From: Actinocatenispora rupis
Lineage (GTDB): Bacteria; Actinomycetota; Actinomycetes; Mycobacteriales; Micromonosporaceae
Assembly (NCBI RefSeq): GCF_016861975.1
Contig: NZ_BOMB01000008.1
Span: 124,001 to 188,000 of the forward strand
Direction of reading: 5' to 3'
Length of the DNA stretch: 64,000 nt
Shown: in pieces, positions 1 through 8,521 of the stretch
Layout of the letters: the number at the start of each line of letters is the position of its first letter
Position numbering within the stretch: the stretch's first letter is position 1
Translations under genes and position numbers: made by a program
Notes under the pieces: model-generated
Database searches by the model: none
What the model saw: only the letters and a program-made list of their open reading frames with translations
What the model was told of the DNA's origin: nothing

Positions 1-483
1 CTCGTGGTCAAGCAACTCGGCCTGCTCGACACGTACGCGGCACTCGTGTTGCCGACGCTGATCAGCGCGTTCAACCTGGTCGTGCTGCGGTCGTTCTTCA
101 TGAACCTGCCGACCGAGCTGTACGAGGCGGCGCGGATCGACGGCGCCGGCGACTTCCGTGTCCTGCTGCGGATCGTGCTGCCACTGTCGAAGAGCGTGCT
201 CGCCGTCGTCGCGCTGTTCTACGCCGTCGGTTACTGGAACGCGTTCTTCAACGCCATGCTGTACGTCAACGACGACAAGTGGCCGCTCGCGATGGTGCTG
301 CGGCAGTTCGTCCTACAAGGACAGTCGCTCAACGACACCGTCTCGTCCAGCGAGACTTCCGTTCCGGCGCAAGCGATCCAGATGGCGGTCGTGGTGGTCA
401 GCCTGGTGCCGATCCTCGTCGTCTACCCGTTCCTCCAGCGGTACTTCACCAAGGGCGTCCTGACCGGCGCGGTCAAGGGCTGA
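1..483 (+). CDS. carbohydrate ABC transporter permease, C-terminal part (5' end outside window)
   Basis: This is the C-terminal ~160 residues of an inner-membrane ABC permease of the MalG/LplC-like sugar type; the start lies upstream of the window. The diagnostic cytoplasmic EAA loop is visible (EAARIDGAGDFRVLLRIVLP), which contacts the ATPase subunit. It is followed by hydrophobic segments (SVLAVVALFYAVGYWNAFFNAM and QMAVVVVSLVPILVVYPFLQ) and a typical permease terminus (FTKGVLTGAVKG). It ends 32 bp before a solute-binding lipoprotein gene and is probably in the same operon. No ATPase gene is in the window; such systems often share a common ATPase (MsiK type). Confidence 0.9.
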   Translation, partial: LVVKQLGLLDTYAALVLPTLISAFNLVVLRSFFMNLPTELYEAARIDGAGDFRVLLRIVLPLSKSVLAVVALFYAVGYWNAFFNAMLYVNDDKWPLAMVLRQFVLQGQSLNDTVSSSETSVPAQAIQMAVVVVSLVPILVVYPFLQRYFTKGVLTGAVKG

Positions 484-515
484 GCGCCCACCCACGTGTT
501 CGGAAGGAGAAGCAC

Positions 516-2189
516 GTGCCAGAAAACGCTTCGGGCCTGAGCCGTCGTACCGTGCTGCGTGCCGGTACCGGTGTCGCGGTCGCGGGCACCATCGGCGCCG
601 GCGTACTGTCCACTGTGGCCGGTTGTGGTACGGACAGCGGCGCCGGCAAGGTGTCCAGCGCCGCCGACGTGACGCTGCCGAAGACCATCCCGTACGACGG
701 GCCCACGCCCGACGTGCCCGGTACCCCGGAGGGTGTGCCGGCCGGTTTCTACGCGTACCCCAAGCCGGTGAAGGCGTTCGCGTCGCCGCCGCTGTCGAAC
801 GAGCGGATCACGGCCATCACCAACGTGATCGGTGCCCCGCCGCCGGACCGTTCGGCGAACCCGGCGTGGCAGGCGGTCGAGAAGCGCCTCGGCGCCAGCG
901 TGGACATCACGTCGGTGTCCTCCGCGGACTACGAGACGAAGCTGAACACCGTCATCGCCGGCGGCAAGCTCCCCGACATCATGCTGTACGACGGTGGCGG
1001 GATGAGCGACCTGCCCGCGTTCCTGGCGGCCAAGTGTGCGGACCTGACGCCGCTGCTCCGCGGCGACAAGGTGAAGGACTTCCCGCATCTGGCGGCGATC
1101 CCGCAGCTCGTCTGGCAGACCTGCACCCAGGCCGGCAAGCTCTACCTGCTGCCCATCCCGCGCAACCTGGTGGGCGGAAGCGGTTTCTACAACAGCACCC
1201 TGTTCGGGCAGGCCGGCGTCAAGTCCACACAGGACATCAGGAACGCGGACGACTTCCTCGGCGTACTCAAGGAGCTGACCCGGCCCAAGCAGAACCGCTG
1301 GGCGCTGGGCAGCACCAACTTCGGCACCGTACCGTTCCACCACATCTTCGGCAGTCCGTTGAACTGGCGGCTGGACGGCGGCAAGCTCGTCCGCAGCTAC
1401 GAGACCCCGGAGTACCAGGCGGCGTTGGAGTTTCTGGTCAAGGTGCACAAGGCGGGCTGCTTCGTGCCGGGCTCCGAGGCGTGGACCAAGCAGCAGATGA
1501 TGGACGCTTTCCACACCGGCAAGGTCTCCATGGTGTACGACGGGTTGCCGGCCTTCGCCGGCCCAACCGGTTACTATGCGGCGCTTCCCGCCACGCACAA
1601 GGGATTCCAGGCACGGCCGTTCCTGCCGTTCGGGCACGACGGCGGCAAGCCGGTCACCTGGTTCGACAACAAGGCGTTCGGCTGGGTGATGCTGGCGAAG
1701 GCGGACGAGAAGCGGCTCCGCACCGTACTCAAGGCGTGCGACTTCTTCGCCGCACCGTTCGGCACCGAGGAGTACCTGCTGCTGAACTACGGGGTCGAGG
1801 GCACGGACTACCACCTCGACCCGCACGGCAATCCGGTCCTGACGGCCAAGGGGAACCAGGACACGCTCGTGCCGTGGAAGTACCTGAGCGCACCGACGCA
1901 GGTGGTGTACGACCCGACTTCCAAGGAGTACGTGGACATCCTGCACGACGCGTACGCCAAGCTGATCCCGACCGCGGTCGCCGATCCGACCGAGACGCTG
2001 TACTCGCCGACCAACGGTCGCAAGGGCGTCGCGCTCGGCCAGTTCATGAGCGACACGATCACGTCGGTGATCGCCGGCCGCAAGCCGTTCAGTGCGTTCA
2101 CCGACGCGGTGAAGCAGTGGCGGAGCAAGGGCGGCGACACCATCCGCGGCGAGTACCAGGAAGCGCTGTCCAAGCAGAAGAAGCACTGA
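516..2189 (+). CDS. extracellular solute-binding lipoprotein of a sugar ABC transporter (Tat-type)
   Basis: Encodes about 557 residues. The GTG at 516 is chosen because GGAAGGAGA lies 5-6 bases upstream (502-510) and the reading frame then opens with a twin-arginine signal (SRRTVLRAG) and a lipobox (LSTVAGC), so the protein should be a Tat-exported lipoprotein. The mature part has the size and look of family-1 binding proteins of the LplA/YtcQ group, with long insertions and several aromatic residues. It follows directly after the permease fragment, supporting an oligosaccharide import system. The neighbouring fucosidase, lyase and peptidase suggest the substrate is a product of glycan breakdown, but the ligand cannot be read from the sequence. 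Confidence 0.88.
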   Translation: MPENASGLSRRTVLRAGTGVAVAGTIGAGVLSTVAGCGTDSGAGKVSSAADVTLPKTIPYDGPTPDVPGTPEGVPAGFYAYPKPVKAFASPPLSNERITAITNVIGAPPPDRSANPAWQAVEKRLGASVDITSVSSADYETKLNTVIAGGKLPDIMLYDGGGMSDLPAFLAAKCADLTPLLRGDKVKDFPHLAAIPQLVWQTCTQAGKLYLLPIPRNLVGGSGFYNSTLFGQAGVKSTQDIRNADDFLGVLKELTRPKQNRWALGSTNFGTVPFHHIFGSPLNWRLDGGKLVRSYETPEYQAALEFLVKVHKAGCFVPGSEAWTKQQMMDAFHTGKVSMVYDGLPAFAGPTGYYAALPATHKGFQARPFLPFGHDGGKPVTWFDNKAFGWVMLAKADEKRLRTVLKACDFFAAPFGTEEYLLLNYGVEGTDYHLDPHGNPVLTAKGNQDTLVPWKYLSAPTQVVYDPTSKEYVDILHDAYAKLIPTAVADPTETLYSPTNGRKGVALGQFMSDTITSVIAGRKPFSAFTDAVKQWRSKGGDTIRGEYQEALSKQKKH

Positions 2190-2218
2190 GCCGGCCGACC
2201 CGACGGGAGGGAGGCGCG

Positions 2219-3651
2219 ATGCGTGGATGGTTGCGGTACGCGGTTGCTGTGGTGGTCGTGGCTGCGTCGCTGGCGTCGGGTGCGGCGGCGCACGCGGCAC
2301 CGGACCCGCACGTACCGTCGCCGGGCGCGCCGGGTGTGGGGGATCCGTTGTACCCCACGCTCGGCAACGGCGGTTACGACGTGCGGCACTACGACATCGG
2401 GTTCGACTTCGATCCGTCCACACAGGACTTCACCGCCCGGACGGTACTGCGGGCAACGGCGGTGCACGCGCTTTCCACGTTCGACCTGGATTTCGACGGG
2501 CACACGGTGGATGCGGTGACCGTGGACGGGCGGGCCGCCGCATGGTCGCGGTCCGGCCGTGAGATGACGGTGACGCCGGCGGATCCGGTCGGCTACCGGC
2601 ACCCGTTCACCACCGTCGTCACGTACCACGGGAACGTGCACGACAAGCTGGTCGGGCTGTCCGGCTGGGTGTACCCGTCGGACGGCGGCTTCGCCACCGC
2701 GGTGCAGGCGAGCCGCGCCGAGGGCGTGTACCCGTGCAACGACCATCCGTCGGACAAGGCGACGTTCACGTTCCGGCTGACCGCGCCGGAGGGCTGGACG
2801 GCCGCGGCGAACGGTGTCCGGACCGGACAGTCCACCGTGGACGGTCGGACGACGTCGACGTTTTCCATGCGGTACCCGATGGCGACGGAACTGACCGGGA
2901 TGTCGGTGACCCGCTCGACCGTGGTGACCGGCACCGGGCCGCACGGGATCCGGTTGCGCAGCTACGTTCCGGCCGGCACCGAGTCGGTGTACGGCCCCAT
3001 CGTGAACGAGAGCGGCGGCCAGATCGCCTGGCTGGAAAGCCAACTCGGGGCGCGGTACCCGTTCGACACCTACGGGCTGCAGATCGTGCGCAGCGGATAC
3101 GGCGACGCGCTGGAGAACCAGACCCTGTCGCTGTTCGGGCCGGGCTGGTTCACCAGGCCGACGTACCGAACACGATGGTGCACGAGCTGACGCACCAGTG
3201 GTTCGGCGATTCGGTGTCGCCGGCGATGTGGCGGGACGCGTGGCTGAACGAGGGGCCGGCCATGTTCTTCCAGTACCGGTGGGCGGAGCAGCACGGCGGC
3301 ACCCCGGTGACCGACGTGATGAAAGCCTTGTACGCCAAGGATTCCGGCTGGCGGCAGAAGCTCGGCCCGCCCGGTGCGACGCTCGGCCTCGGCGGCTCCA
3401 ACATCTACGACGGCGCCGCACTCCTGCTGTACGCGTTGCAGCAGCGGGTCGGTCCGGCGACGATGACGCGGATCCTCGGCGAGTGGGTCTCCACGTACCG
3501 GCAGGGGACGGGGAGTACGGAGGGGTTCGTGGCGCTGGCGACCCGGGTCAGCGGCGACCCGGACGTAAGCGGTTTCCTCCGGCACTGGCTGTTCGACCAG
3601 GCGACGCCGCCCATGCCCGGGCATCCGGACTGGGTGCCGGGGATCGCCTAG
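2219..3651 (+). pseudogene. secreted M1-family metallopeptidase, frameshifted near 3151-3155
   Basis: The ATG at 2219 follows GGGAGG and opens with a Sec signal (hydrophobic AVAVVVVAASLASG, then AHA-A). The first frame reads the M1 N-terminal beta domain and the exopeptidase-type GDALENQT segment, then runs into a stop at 3190. The zinc site (HELTHQWFG) and the third ligand region (WLNEGPAMFF) are in another frame that continues to 3651. Joining them needs one extra base in the ACC/CAGG stretch at about 3151-3155, giving ...WFTQADVPNTMVHELTHQW. This is either a real single-base deletion or a consensus error. With repair the product is about 478 residues, a normal size for the short actinobacterial M1 family. 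No slippery heptamer is visible, so programmed shifting is unlikely. Confidence 0.85.
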
Positions 3652-3765
3652 ACATCCGATGCTCGGCGGGTCACGTGGCGGCAGCCGCGGTACCCGTCGG
3701 GTCGGGCGTTCCCACGGATTGGGCGGACACGGTGAGGTGGAACGGGCGACAATCCTCGCGCGGAC

Positions 3766-3796
3766 TTGACGCGCGCCGGACCGCCCGTGGAAAGAT
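3766..3796 (+). promoter_or_regulatory. candidate sigma70-type promoter of the fucosidase gene
   Basis: TTGACG at 3766-3771 and AAAGAT at 3791-3796 are separated by 19 bases. Transcription from here would start near 3803, placing the GAGGAG ribosome site (3822-3827) in the leader. That favours the ATG at 3836 over the in-frame ATG at 3800. This is a motif match only. Confidence 0.3.
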
Positions 3797-3835
3797 CGGA
3801 TGAATCGACGGCGCGCTACCCGAGGAGTGATTGGC

Positions 3836-5113
3836 ATGGCCGACGGCGCCGGCACCGTGGCGGACCGCACCCGCTGGCTGGTCGAAGACCGGTTCGGGCT
3901 GTTCATCCACTGGGGCATCTACGCCGCGGCGGCTCGCCACGAGTGGGTGAAGTCCCGGGAGAAGCTGACGGACGAGCACTACCAGCGCTACTTCGACCAC
4001 TTCGACCCGGATCTCTACGATCCGGCCGAGTGGGCCGACGCCGCGTGGCAGGCCGGAATGCGGTACTTCGTCATCACGACGAAGCACCACGACGGTTTCT
4101 GCCTGTGGGACTCCGAACTCACCGACTACAAGGCGACGAACACCCCGTACGGCAGGGACCTGCTGCGCGCGATGGTAGACGCTTTCCGTGCTCGCGGCTT
4201 CAAGGTCGGTTTCTACCACTCGCTCCTCGACTGGCACCATCCCGAGTTTCCGGTCGACCTCTACCACCCGCAGCGCGACGACGGCGACGCGGGCGACCGC
4301 GACATCACGAAGTACGCCGAGTACCTGCACGGCCAGGTGCGCGAGCTGCTCACCAACTACGGCCGCATCGACGTCATGTGGTTCGACTTCTCGTACCCGG
4401 GGCGCGGCATGAACGCCAAGGGCCGCGACGACTGGCAGTCCGAGAAGCTGCTCGCGATGGTGCGCGAACTCCAGCCGCACATCATCGTCAACAACCGGCT
4501 CGACCTCGGCGCCGGCGACCTGGTCACTCCCGAGCAGGTGCAGCCGACCGGCGCCGTGGTCAACGCCGACGAGGCGCAGGTGCCGTGGGAGGCGTGCCAG
4601 ACGCTCAACGGTTCCTGGGGGTACGACCGGGACAACCTGGACTGGAAGCCCACGGATCTGTTGGTACGCATGCTGATCGACGGCGTGTCGAAGGGCGGCA
4701 ACCTGCTGCTCAACGTCGGTCCGACCGCCCGCGGCGAGTTCGAGCCGCGCGCGCTGGAACGGCTCGCCGGGATCGGTGAGTGGATGCGCCGGCACGAGCG
4801 GTCCATCCGCGGCGCCGGGCCGAGCGGGTTCGTCGCACCGCCCGACTGCCGGTACACCCAGGTCGGCAACCGGCTCTACCTCCACCTGTTCGCCTGGCCG
4901 ATGCGGCACGTACACCTGGCCGGACTCGCCGGCAAGGTCGCGTACGCGCAGCTGCTGCACGACGCATCCGAGATCCAGGTACTGAACCAGGAGGGCGCCG
5001 AGCACGGCCACATGCACGTGTCGGGTGGCGAGGGTTCGCTCACCCTGGAACTGCCGATCCAGCGTCCGGACGTCGCGATCCCCGTCGTAGAGCTGTTTCT
5101 CAAGGAGTCGTGA
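3836..5113 (+). CDS. alpha-L-fucosidase, GH29 family
   Basis: About 425 residues. The ATG at 3836 has a well-placed GAGGAG; an upstream in-frame ATG at 3800 lacks one. The GH29 signature is clear: RFGLFIHWGIY near the N-terminus, TTKHHDGFCLWDS for the sugar-binding strand, and DVMWFDFSYPG, where the Asp is the expected catalytic nucleophile of this retaining family. SKGGNLLLNVGPTARGEF closes the barrel. There is no signal peptide, so the enzyme is probably cytoplasmic and trims imported fucosylated oligosaccharides, which fits the solute-binding lipoprotein upstream. A strong hairpin terminator follows immediately. The acid/base residue is poorly conserved in GH29 and is not assigned. Confidence 0.93.
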   Translation: MADGAGTVADRTRWLVEDRFGLFIHWGIYAAAARHEWVKSREKLTDEHYQRYFDHFDPDLYDPAEWADAAWQAGMRYFVITTKHHDGFCLWDSELTDYKATNTPYGRDLLRAMVDAFRARGFKVGFYHSLLDWHHPEFPVDLYHPQRDDGDAGDRDITKYAEYLHGQVRELLTNYGRIDVMWFDFSYPGRGMNAKGRDDWQSEKLLAMVRELQPHIIVNNRLDLGAGDLVTPEQVQPTGAVVNADEAQVPWEACQTLNGSWGYDRDNLDWKPTDLLVRMLIDGVSKGGNLLLNVGPTARGEFEPRALERLAGIGEWMRRHERSIRGAGPSGFVAPPDCRYTQVGNRLYLHLFAWPMRHVHLAGLAGKVAYAQLLHDASEIQVLNQEGAEHGHMHVSGGEGSLTLELPIQRPDVAIPVVELFLKES

Positions 5114-5120
5114 CCGCTTG

Positions 5121-5158
5121 TCGTGGTGGATCGGCTCAGCCGAGCCGATCCACCACGA
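5121..5158 (+). terminator. perfect 17-bp hairpin after the fucosidase gene
   Basis: Positions 5121-5137 pair perfectly with 5142-5158 around an AGCC loop, 7 bp after the fucosidase stop. There is no T-run, as is common for actinobacterial terminators. It should end transcription of the sugar operon. Confidence 0.75.
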
Positions 5159-5468
5159 GGCACAGCGGCCGTCGTCGGCGATCGGCGGGCGGCACCGCAG
5201 GCGTTGTACCGACCTGGCCCGCGTCGTCCTGGACGGCGCCCTGTCCCCTCCAGGTCCTGGCCGCGGCCCAGCCCGCGTCGTCCTCCGACGGCGCCTCGCC
5301 TCGGCGGGTGTTGGCCCCAGTTCGCGTGATCCGGAACGGCGCTTGGCCAGAACGGGTGTGGGACCGGCCCGCAGCAATCTGGACGGCGGCCGACCCGGTA
5401 CGCAACGGACGGCCCGGATCGTGGAAAACGGTGACGGTCCCCGGTTTCCACGCACCGGCTGTCGGGTG
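5159..5468. repeat. intergenic region with four degenerate direct repeats of about 50 bp
   Basis: No convincing gene is seen in these 310 bases. Four related blocks begin near 5218, 5272, 5322 and 5368. Each resembles CCCGCGTCGTCCTGGACGGC followed by a GCC-rich tail. Spacing drops from 54 to 46 bases and similarity decays along the array, which looks like an old tandem duplication. The only antisense reading frames are low-complexity Arg/Pro/Gly. Confidence 0.45.
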
Positions 5469-5954
5469 TCAGCGGGTCGTGGTCGGCCGGCGGTCCGGAC
5501 CGTCCTCATCGGACAGTCGATCGATGATCTTGGCTAGCGCGGTACGCAGATGGCGACGTTCGGTCGCCGTGAGGGTCGCGGTGGCGTGCTCGGCCAGTTC
5601 CCGGCGGGCAGCCTGAACGGGTACCCGCGCGGCGCGACCGGCGTCGGTGAGTCGCAGCCGTACCAGCCGGGCGTCGTCCGGATCGGGTTCGCGGGTGATC
5701 AGCCCGGCGGCCTCCATCCGGCGCGCGGTGTTGACGATCGTCGGCGTACTCACCTGCCAGTGTGCGGCGATCTCGCCGGGGGTGCGGCCGTCGCGTTCCC
5801 AGAGGCGGGAGAGGATCAGGTTCTGCCCGACCCGTACGCCGTGCTCGCTCATCGCCGTGTCCGCGGCCGCGCCGAGCAGCTTGTGTACGCGGGTGAACAG
5901 GGTCAGCAGCTCGGTCGGATCCTCGGTCATGCCGCCGAGGGTAACCGTTTGCAT
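5469..5954 (-). CDS. MarR-family transcriptional regulator
   Basis: 161 residues, the normal MarR length. The winged helix-turn-helix is recognisable: RTPGEIAAHWQVSTPTIVNT (recognition helix) followed by RMEAAGLITREPDPDDARLVRLRLTDAG, the wing with its Asp-Arg signature. The ATG at 5954 has GGGAGG 9 bases upstream; an internal ATG at 5930 would shorten it by eight residues but lacks a ribosome site. The start codon lies inside one of two copies of a CATGCTAG-containing palindrome, so autoregulation is very likely. It is divergent from a broken NAD-dependent epimerase gene, the likely co-regulated target. The inducer is unknown. Confidence 0.9.
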   Translation of the reverse strand: MQTVTLGGMTEDPTELLTLFTRVHKLLGAAADTAMSEHGVRVGQNLILSRLWERDGRTPGEIAAHWQVSTPTIVNTARRMEAAGLITREPDPDDARLVRLRLTDAGRAARVPVQAARRELAEHATATLTATERRHLRTALAKIIDRLSDEDGPDRRPTTTR

Positions 5955-5998
5955 GCTAGCGAACCTCCCACTACGCTGATCGTTAGCATGCTAGTGAA
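5949..5998. promoter_or_regulatory. paired palindromic operators between marR and the epimerase gene
   Basis: Two copies of CATGCTAG(C/T)GAA occur at 5952-5963 and 5987-5998. The second sits in the perfect palindrome TAGCATGCTA and the first around the shared GCATGC core. The cores are 35 bp apart. One covers the MarR start codon and the other lies about 40 bp before the epimerase start, the usual arrangement for a MarR repressor controlling a divergon. Confidence 0.65.
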
Positions 5999-6038
5999 AT
6001 CCCGGGGTCCAGTTTCCTACCAACGCAAGGACCGCGCC

Positions 6039-6946
6039 GTGATACTCGTGACCGGCGGGCTCGGCTTCATCGGAAGCCACACCGCCCGCGCCCTGCTCGA
6101 CCTCGACCGCGAGTGCGTGCTGACCCGGCACCGCTCCGCCGACGTACCCGATTTCCTGGCCGGCGTCCCGGTCGAACCGCTCGACTGCACCGATCCGGCC
6201 GCGTTCCGCGCGATCGCCGCGAAGTACCCGGTCAGCGGGATCGTGCACCTGGCGTCGGCGGCGGCCCGGAGCGGTGACCCGCTCGCCGCGTTGCGGGCCA
6301 GTGCGGCCGCGGCGCTGAACGCGCTTACCGTCGCCGGCGAGCTCGGCGTCCGCGTCACCCTTGCCAGCACGATCGGCGTGTCGCGGGGCTGCCGGGTCCA
6401 CTGTGGTCGGAGGACGCGCCGCTGCCGATCGCCTCCCCGGGCTGGATTCCCGCGGCGAAGAAGGCCACCGAGGCGTACGCGGCGGCGTCGGGTGTCGACG
6501 CGGTGTCCGTGCGGCTCGCGGCGATCTGGGGTCCGCTGGGTCGGCCGGACTCGCCGTTCGTGGCGCTGCCCCGCCTGGTGCACGGCGCCGCCCGGGGCAC
6601 CGTGCCCGACCGCCCGGCGTACGCGGAGGACGGGATCGACCTGTGCCACGTCGAGGACTGCGCCCGCGGGATCGCCCTGGTGCAGACCGCCGAACGGCTC
6701 GCGCACCGGACGTACAACGTGGGCGGTGGACGGGTCGTGCGTGACGCGGAGGTGGCCGACGCGATCCGGGCGGCACGGCCCGATGCGGCGCTGCCGCTAC
6801 TCGCCGGGCGCACGCCGGGCGCACCGGACGCCGACGCCCACCTCGACCTTGGCCGCATCACCGCGGACACCGGATACCGGCCGGTACACGACATCCGGCC
6901 CCGGATCGCCGCGTACCTGGACTGGCTGGACGGGCATCCCCGGTAG
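6039..6946 (+). pseudogene. NAD-dependent epimerase/dehydratase, frameshifted near 6384-6389
   Basis: The GTG at 6039 follows AAGGA (6027-6031) and starts VILVTGGLGFIGSHTARALL, a complete NAD-binding glycine motif (GGLGFIG) of the extended SDR class. The first frame reads on to LGVRVTLASTIGV and then degenerates. The continuation GLPGPLWSEDAPLPIASPG..., with KKATEAYAAASG (a residual YxxxK-like position) and VRLAAIWGPLGRP, is in a frame that needs one added base in the GGGG run at 6385-6388. It continues normally to 6946. Total about 302 residues after repair. Substrate is unknown. A homopolymer indel could be real or a sequencing error. Confidence 0.82.
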
Positions 6947-7035
6947 TCGGCGCGTACCAGGGGAAGGCAGTATCACGGGGGAGTCAGAACACTGCTCGGC
7001 GGGCCGGCCGGGGCGGTCCGGATGGAGGACGAAAC

Positions 7036-8208
7036 GTGGAAGACGTACGGCTGGGCGTCATCGGGTTCGGGCTGCGGCGCAGCCTCGCCGTGGCAGCGCA
7101 CCGACCCGGCGAGGGGTCGCGGGTGGTCGCGGTCTGCGACCTGGATGAGGACATCCGGACAAAGGAGGCGGCGACCTTCGACGCCAAGCTCGTCACCGCC
7201 GACTACCGCGACCTGCTCACGTCGCCCGACGTGGACGCGGTCATCGTGAACACGCCCGACCACACGCACGAGGCGATCGCGCTCGACGTCCTGCGCGCCG
7301 GCAAGCCGGTGTACGTGGAGAAGCCGCTCGGCATCACCGTCGAGCAGTGCGACGCGATCCTCGGTACCGCAAGGGAAACCGGCACCCGGTTGTACGTCGG
7401 GCACAACATGCGGCACATGGGTGTCGTGCGACTGATGCGCGACATCATCGCCCGCGGTGACATCGGTACGCCGCAGACGGTGTGGGTGCGGCACTTCGTC
7501 GGCCACGGCGGCGACTTCTACTTCAAGGACTGGCACGCGGATCGCCGCAACACCACCGGTCTGCTGCTCCAGAAGGCCGCGCACGACATCGACGTGCTGC
7601 ACTGGCTGGCCGACGGGTACACGGCGCAGGTCCAGGCGTTCGGCGACCTCAAGGTGTACGGCGACCTGCCGCGCCGCGCGCCCGGCGAGCCGAAGACCGA
7701 CGACTGGCTCTCCCCGGCGACGAACTGGCCGCCCCGCTCCCAGCGCGGCTTCAACGACGTGGTCGACGTCGAGGACGTGTCGCTGGTGAACATGCGGCTC
7801 GACAACGGTGTGCTCGCCGCGTACCAGCAGTGCCACTTCACGCCGGACTACTGGCGCAACTACACGGTCATCGGCGACGCGGGCCGGCTGGAGAACTTCG
7901 GCGACGGGCCCGGCGACGTCGTGAAGGTGTGGAACGCCAAGCGATCCGGGTACCGGCCGGACGCCGACATCGAGTATCGGGTGCCGGACGCGGGCGGTTC
8001 GCACGGTGGTGCCGACCCGCAGATCATCGGCGAGTTCTGCCGTTTCGTGCGCGAGGGCGGCGTCACGGACACCTCGCCGGTGGCGGCGCGGATGAGCGTC
8101 GCGGCGGGCGTGCAGGCGACGAAGTCGCTGCGGGACAACGGAACCCCGTACGACGTGCCCGCGCTGGACGCCGACCTGCGCGCGTACTTCGAGCGCGGAC
8201 AGGTCTGA
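7036..8208 (+). CDS. Gfo/Idh/MocA-family NAD(P)-dependent oxidoreductase
   Basis: 390 residues. The GTG at 7036 has GGAGGA upstream. The N-terminal Rossmann domain begins VRLGVIGFGLRRSL, a slightly altered GxGxxG, and the family signature VYVEKPLGITVEQC contains the conserved EKP whose Lys is part of the active site. The C-terminal substrate domain includes HDIDVLHWLADG with the usual His/Asp pair. Such enzymes oxidise sugars, inositols or amino sugars. Its place between a fucosidase/epimerase and secreted lyases suggests a role in catabolism of the released sugars, but the substrate is not determinable. A T-tailed terminator follows. Confidence 0.9.
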   Translation: MEDVRLGVIGFGLRRSLAVAAHRPGEGSRVVAVCDLDEDIRTKEAATFDAKLVTADYRDLLTSPDVDAVIVNTPDHTHEAIALDVLRAGKPVYVEKPLGITVEQCDAILGTARETGTRLYVGHNMRHMGVVRLMRDIIARGDIGTPQTVWVRHFVGHGGDFYFKDWHADRRNTTGLLLQKAAHDIDVLHWLADGYTAQVQAFGDLKVYGDLPRRAPGEPKTDDWLSPATNWPPRSQRGFNDVVDVEDVSLVNMRLDNGVLAAYQQCHFTPDYWRNYTVIGDAGRLENFGDGPGDVVKVWNAKRSGYRPDADIEYRVPDAGGSHGGADPQIIGEFCRFVREGGVTDTSPVAARMSVAAGVQATKSLRDNGTPYDVPALDADLRAYFERGQV

Positions 8209-8223
8209 GCCACACCGTTCCGG

Positions 8224-8264
8224 GCCCGTGTCCAGGGGATCGTTTCCCCAGGGCACGGGCTTTT
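8224..8264 (+). terminator. rho-independent terminator after the Gfo/Idh/MocA gene
   Basis: GCCCGTGTCC (8224-8233) pairs with GGGCACGGGC (8251-8260). A smaller internal pairing of GGGGA with TCCCC extends the stem, and TTTT follows at 8261-8264. It lies 15 bp past the stop codon. Confidence 0.8.
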
Positions 8265-8402
8265 CCGTGGGTACGCACGGGTGAGCTACACGCCGACGGG
8301 ACGGCCTCCTCTCTCGATCTCGTACGACAATCGCTTACTACGGTGCGAAGCCAACGGCCCGGCGATCGAGCAAAACTGTGGACAGTACGTGGAACTTGGG
8401 GG

Positions 8403-8431
8403 TTGACGGGATAGAAAGCGTTTACCAAACT
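8403..8431 (+). promoter_or_regulatory. candidate promoter with LacI-like operator ahead of the DUF3472/PL8 genes
   Basis: The 8265-8521 stretch holds no gene. TTGACG (8403-8408) and CAAACT (8426-8431) form a -35/-10-like pair with 17-bp spacing. GAAAGCGTTT lies between them (8414-8423), resembling half of the GAAAGCGCTTTC operators used by LacI-family sugar regulators. No LacI gene is in the window, so the assignment is tentative. Confidence 0.3.
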
Positions 8432-8521
8432 GGGTGCGCACAGGATATGGGCGGCGCGACCGCGCCGCGGTACCGAGCGGAACCAACGCCGACCGTCGTC
8501 GAGGACGAAGGGGTGTCTGCC

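Noticed and set aside
423-2423. Long minus-strand ORFs opposite real genes (for example 423-2423, 1808-3421, 9716-13585 and 61125-63197)
   Set aside because: These are GC-driven antisense shadows with Arg/Pro/Gly/Val-rich products, no family motifs and no ribosome sites, opposite genes with clear homology.
3140-3170. Programmed frameshift in the M1 peptidase
   Set aside because: There is no slippery heptamer or strong downstream pseudoknot, and the shift joins at a short C/G homopolymer as expected for an indel.
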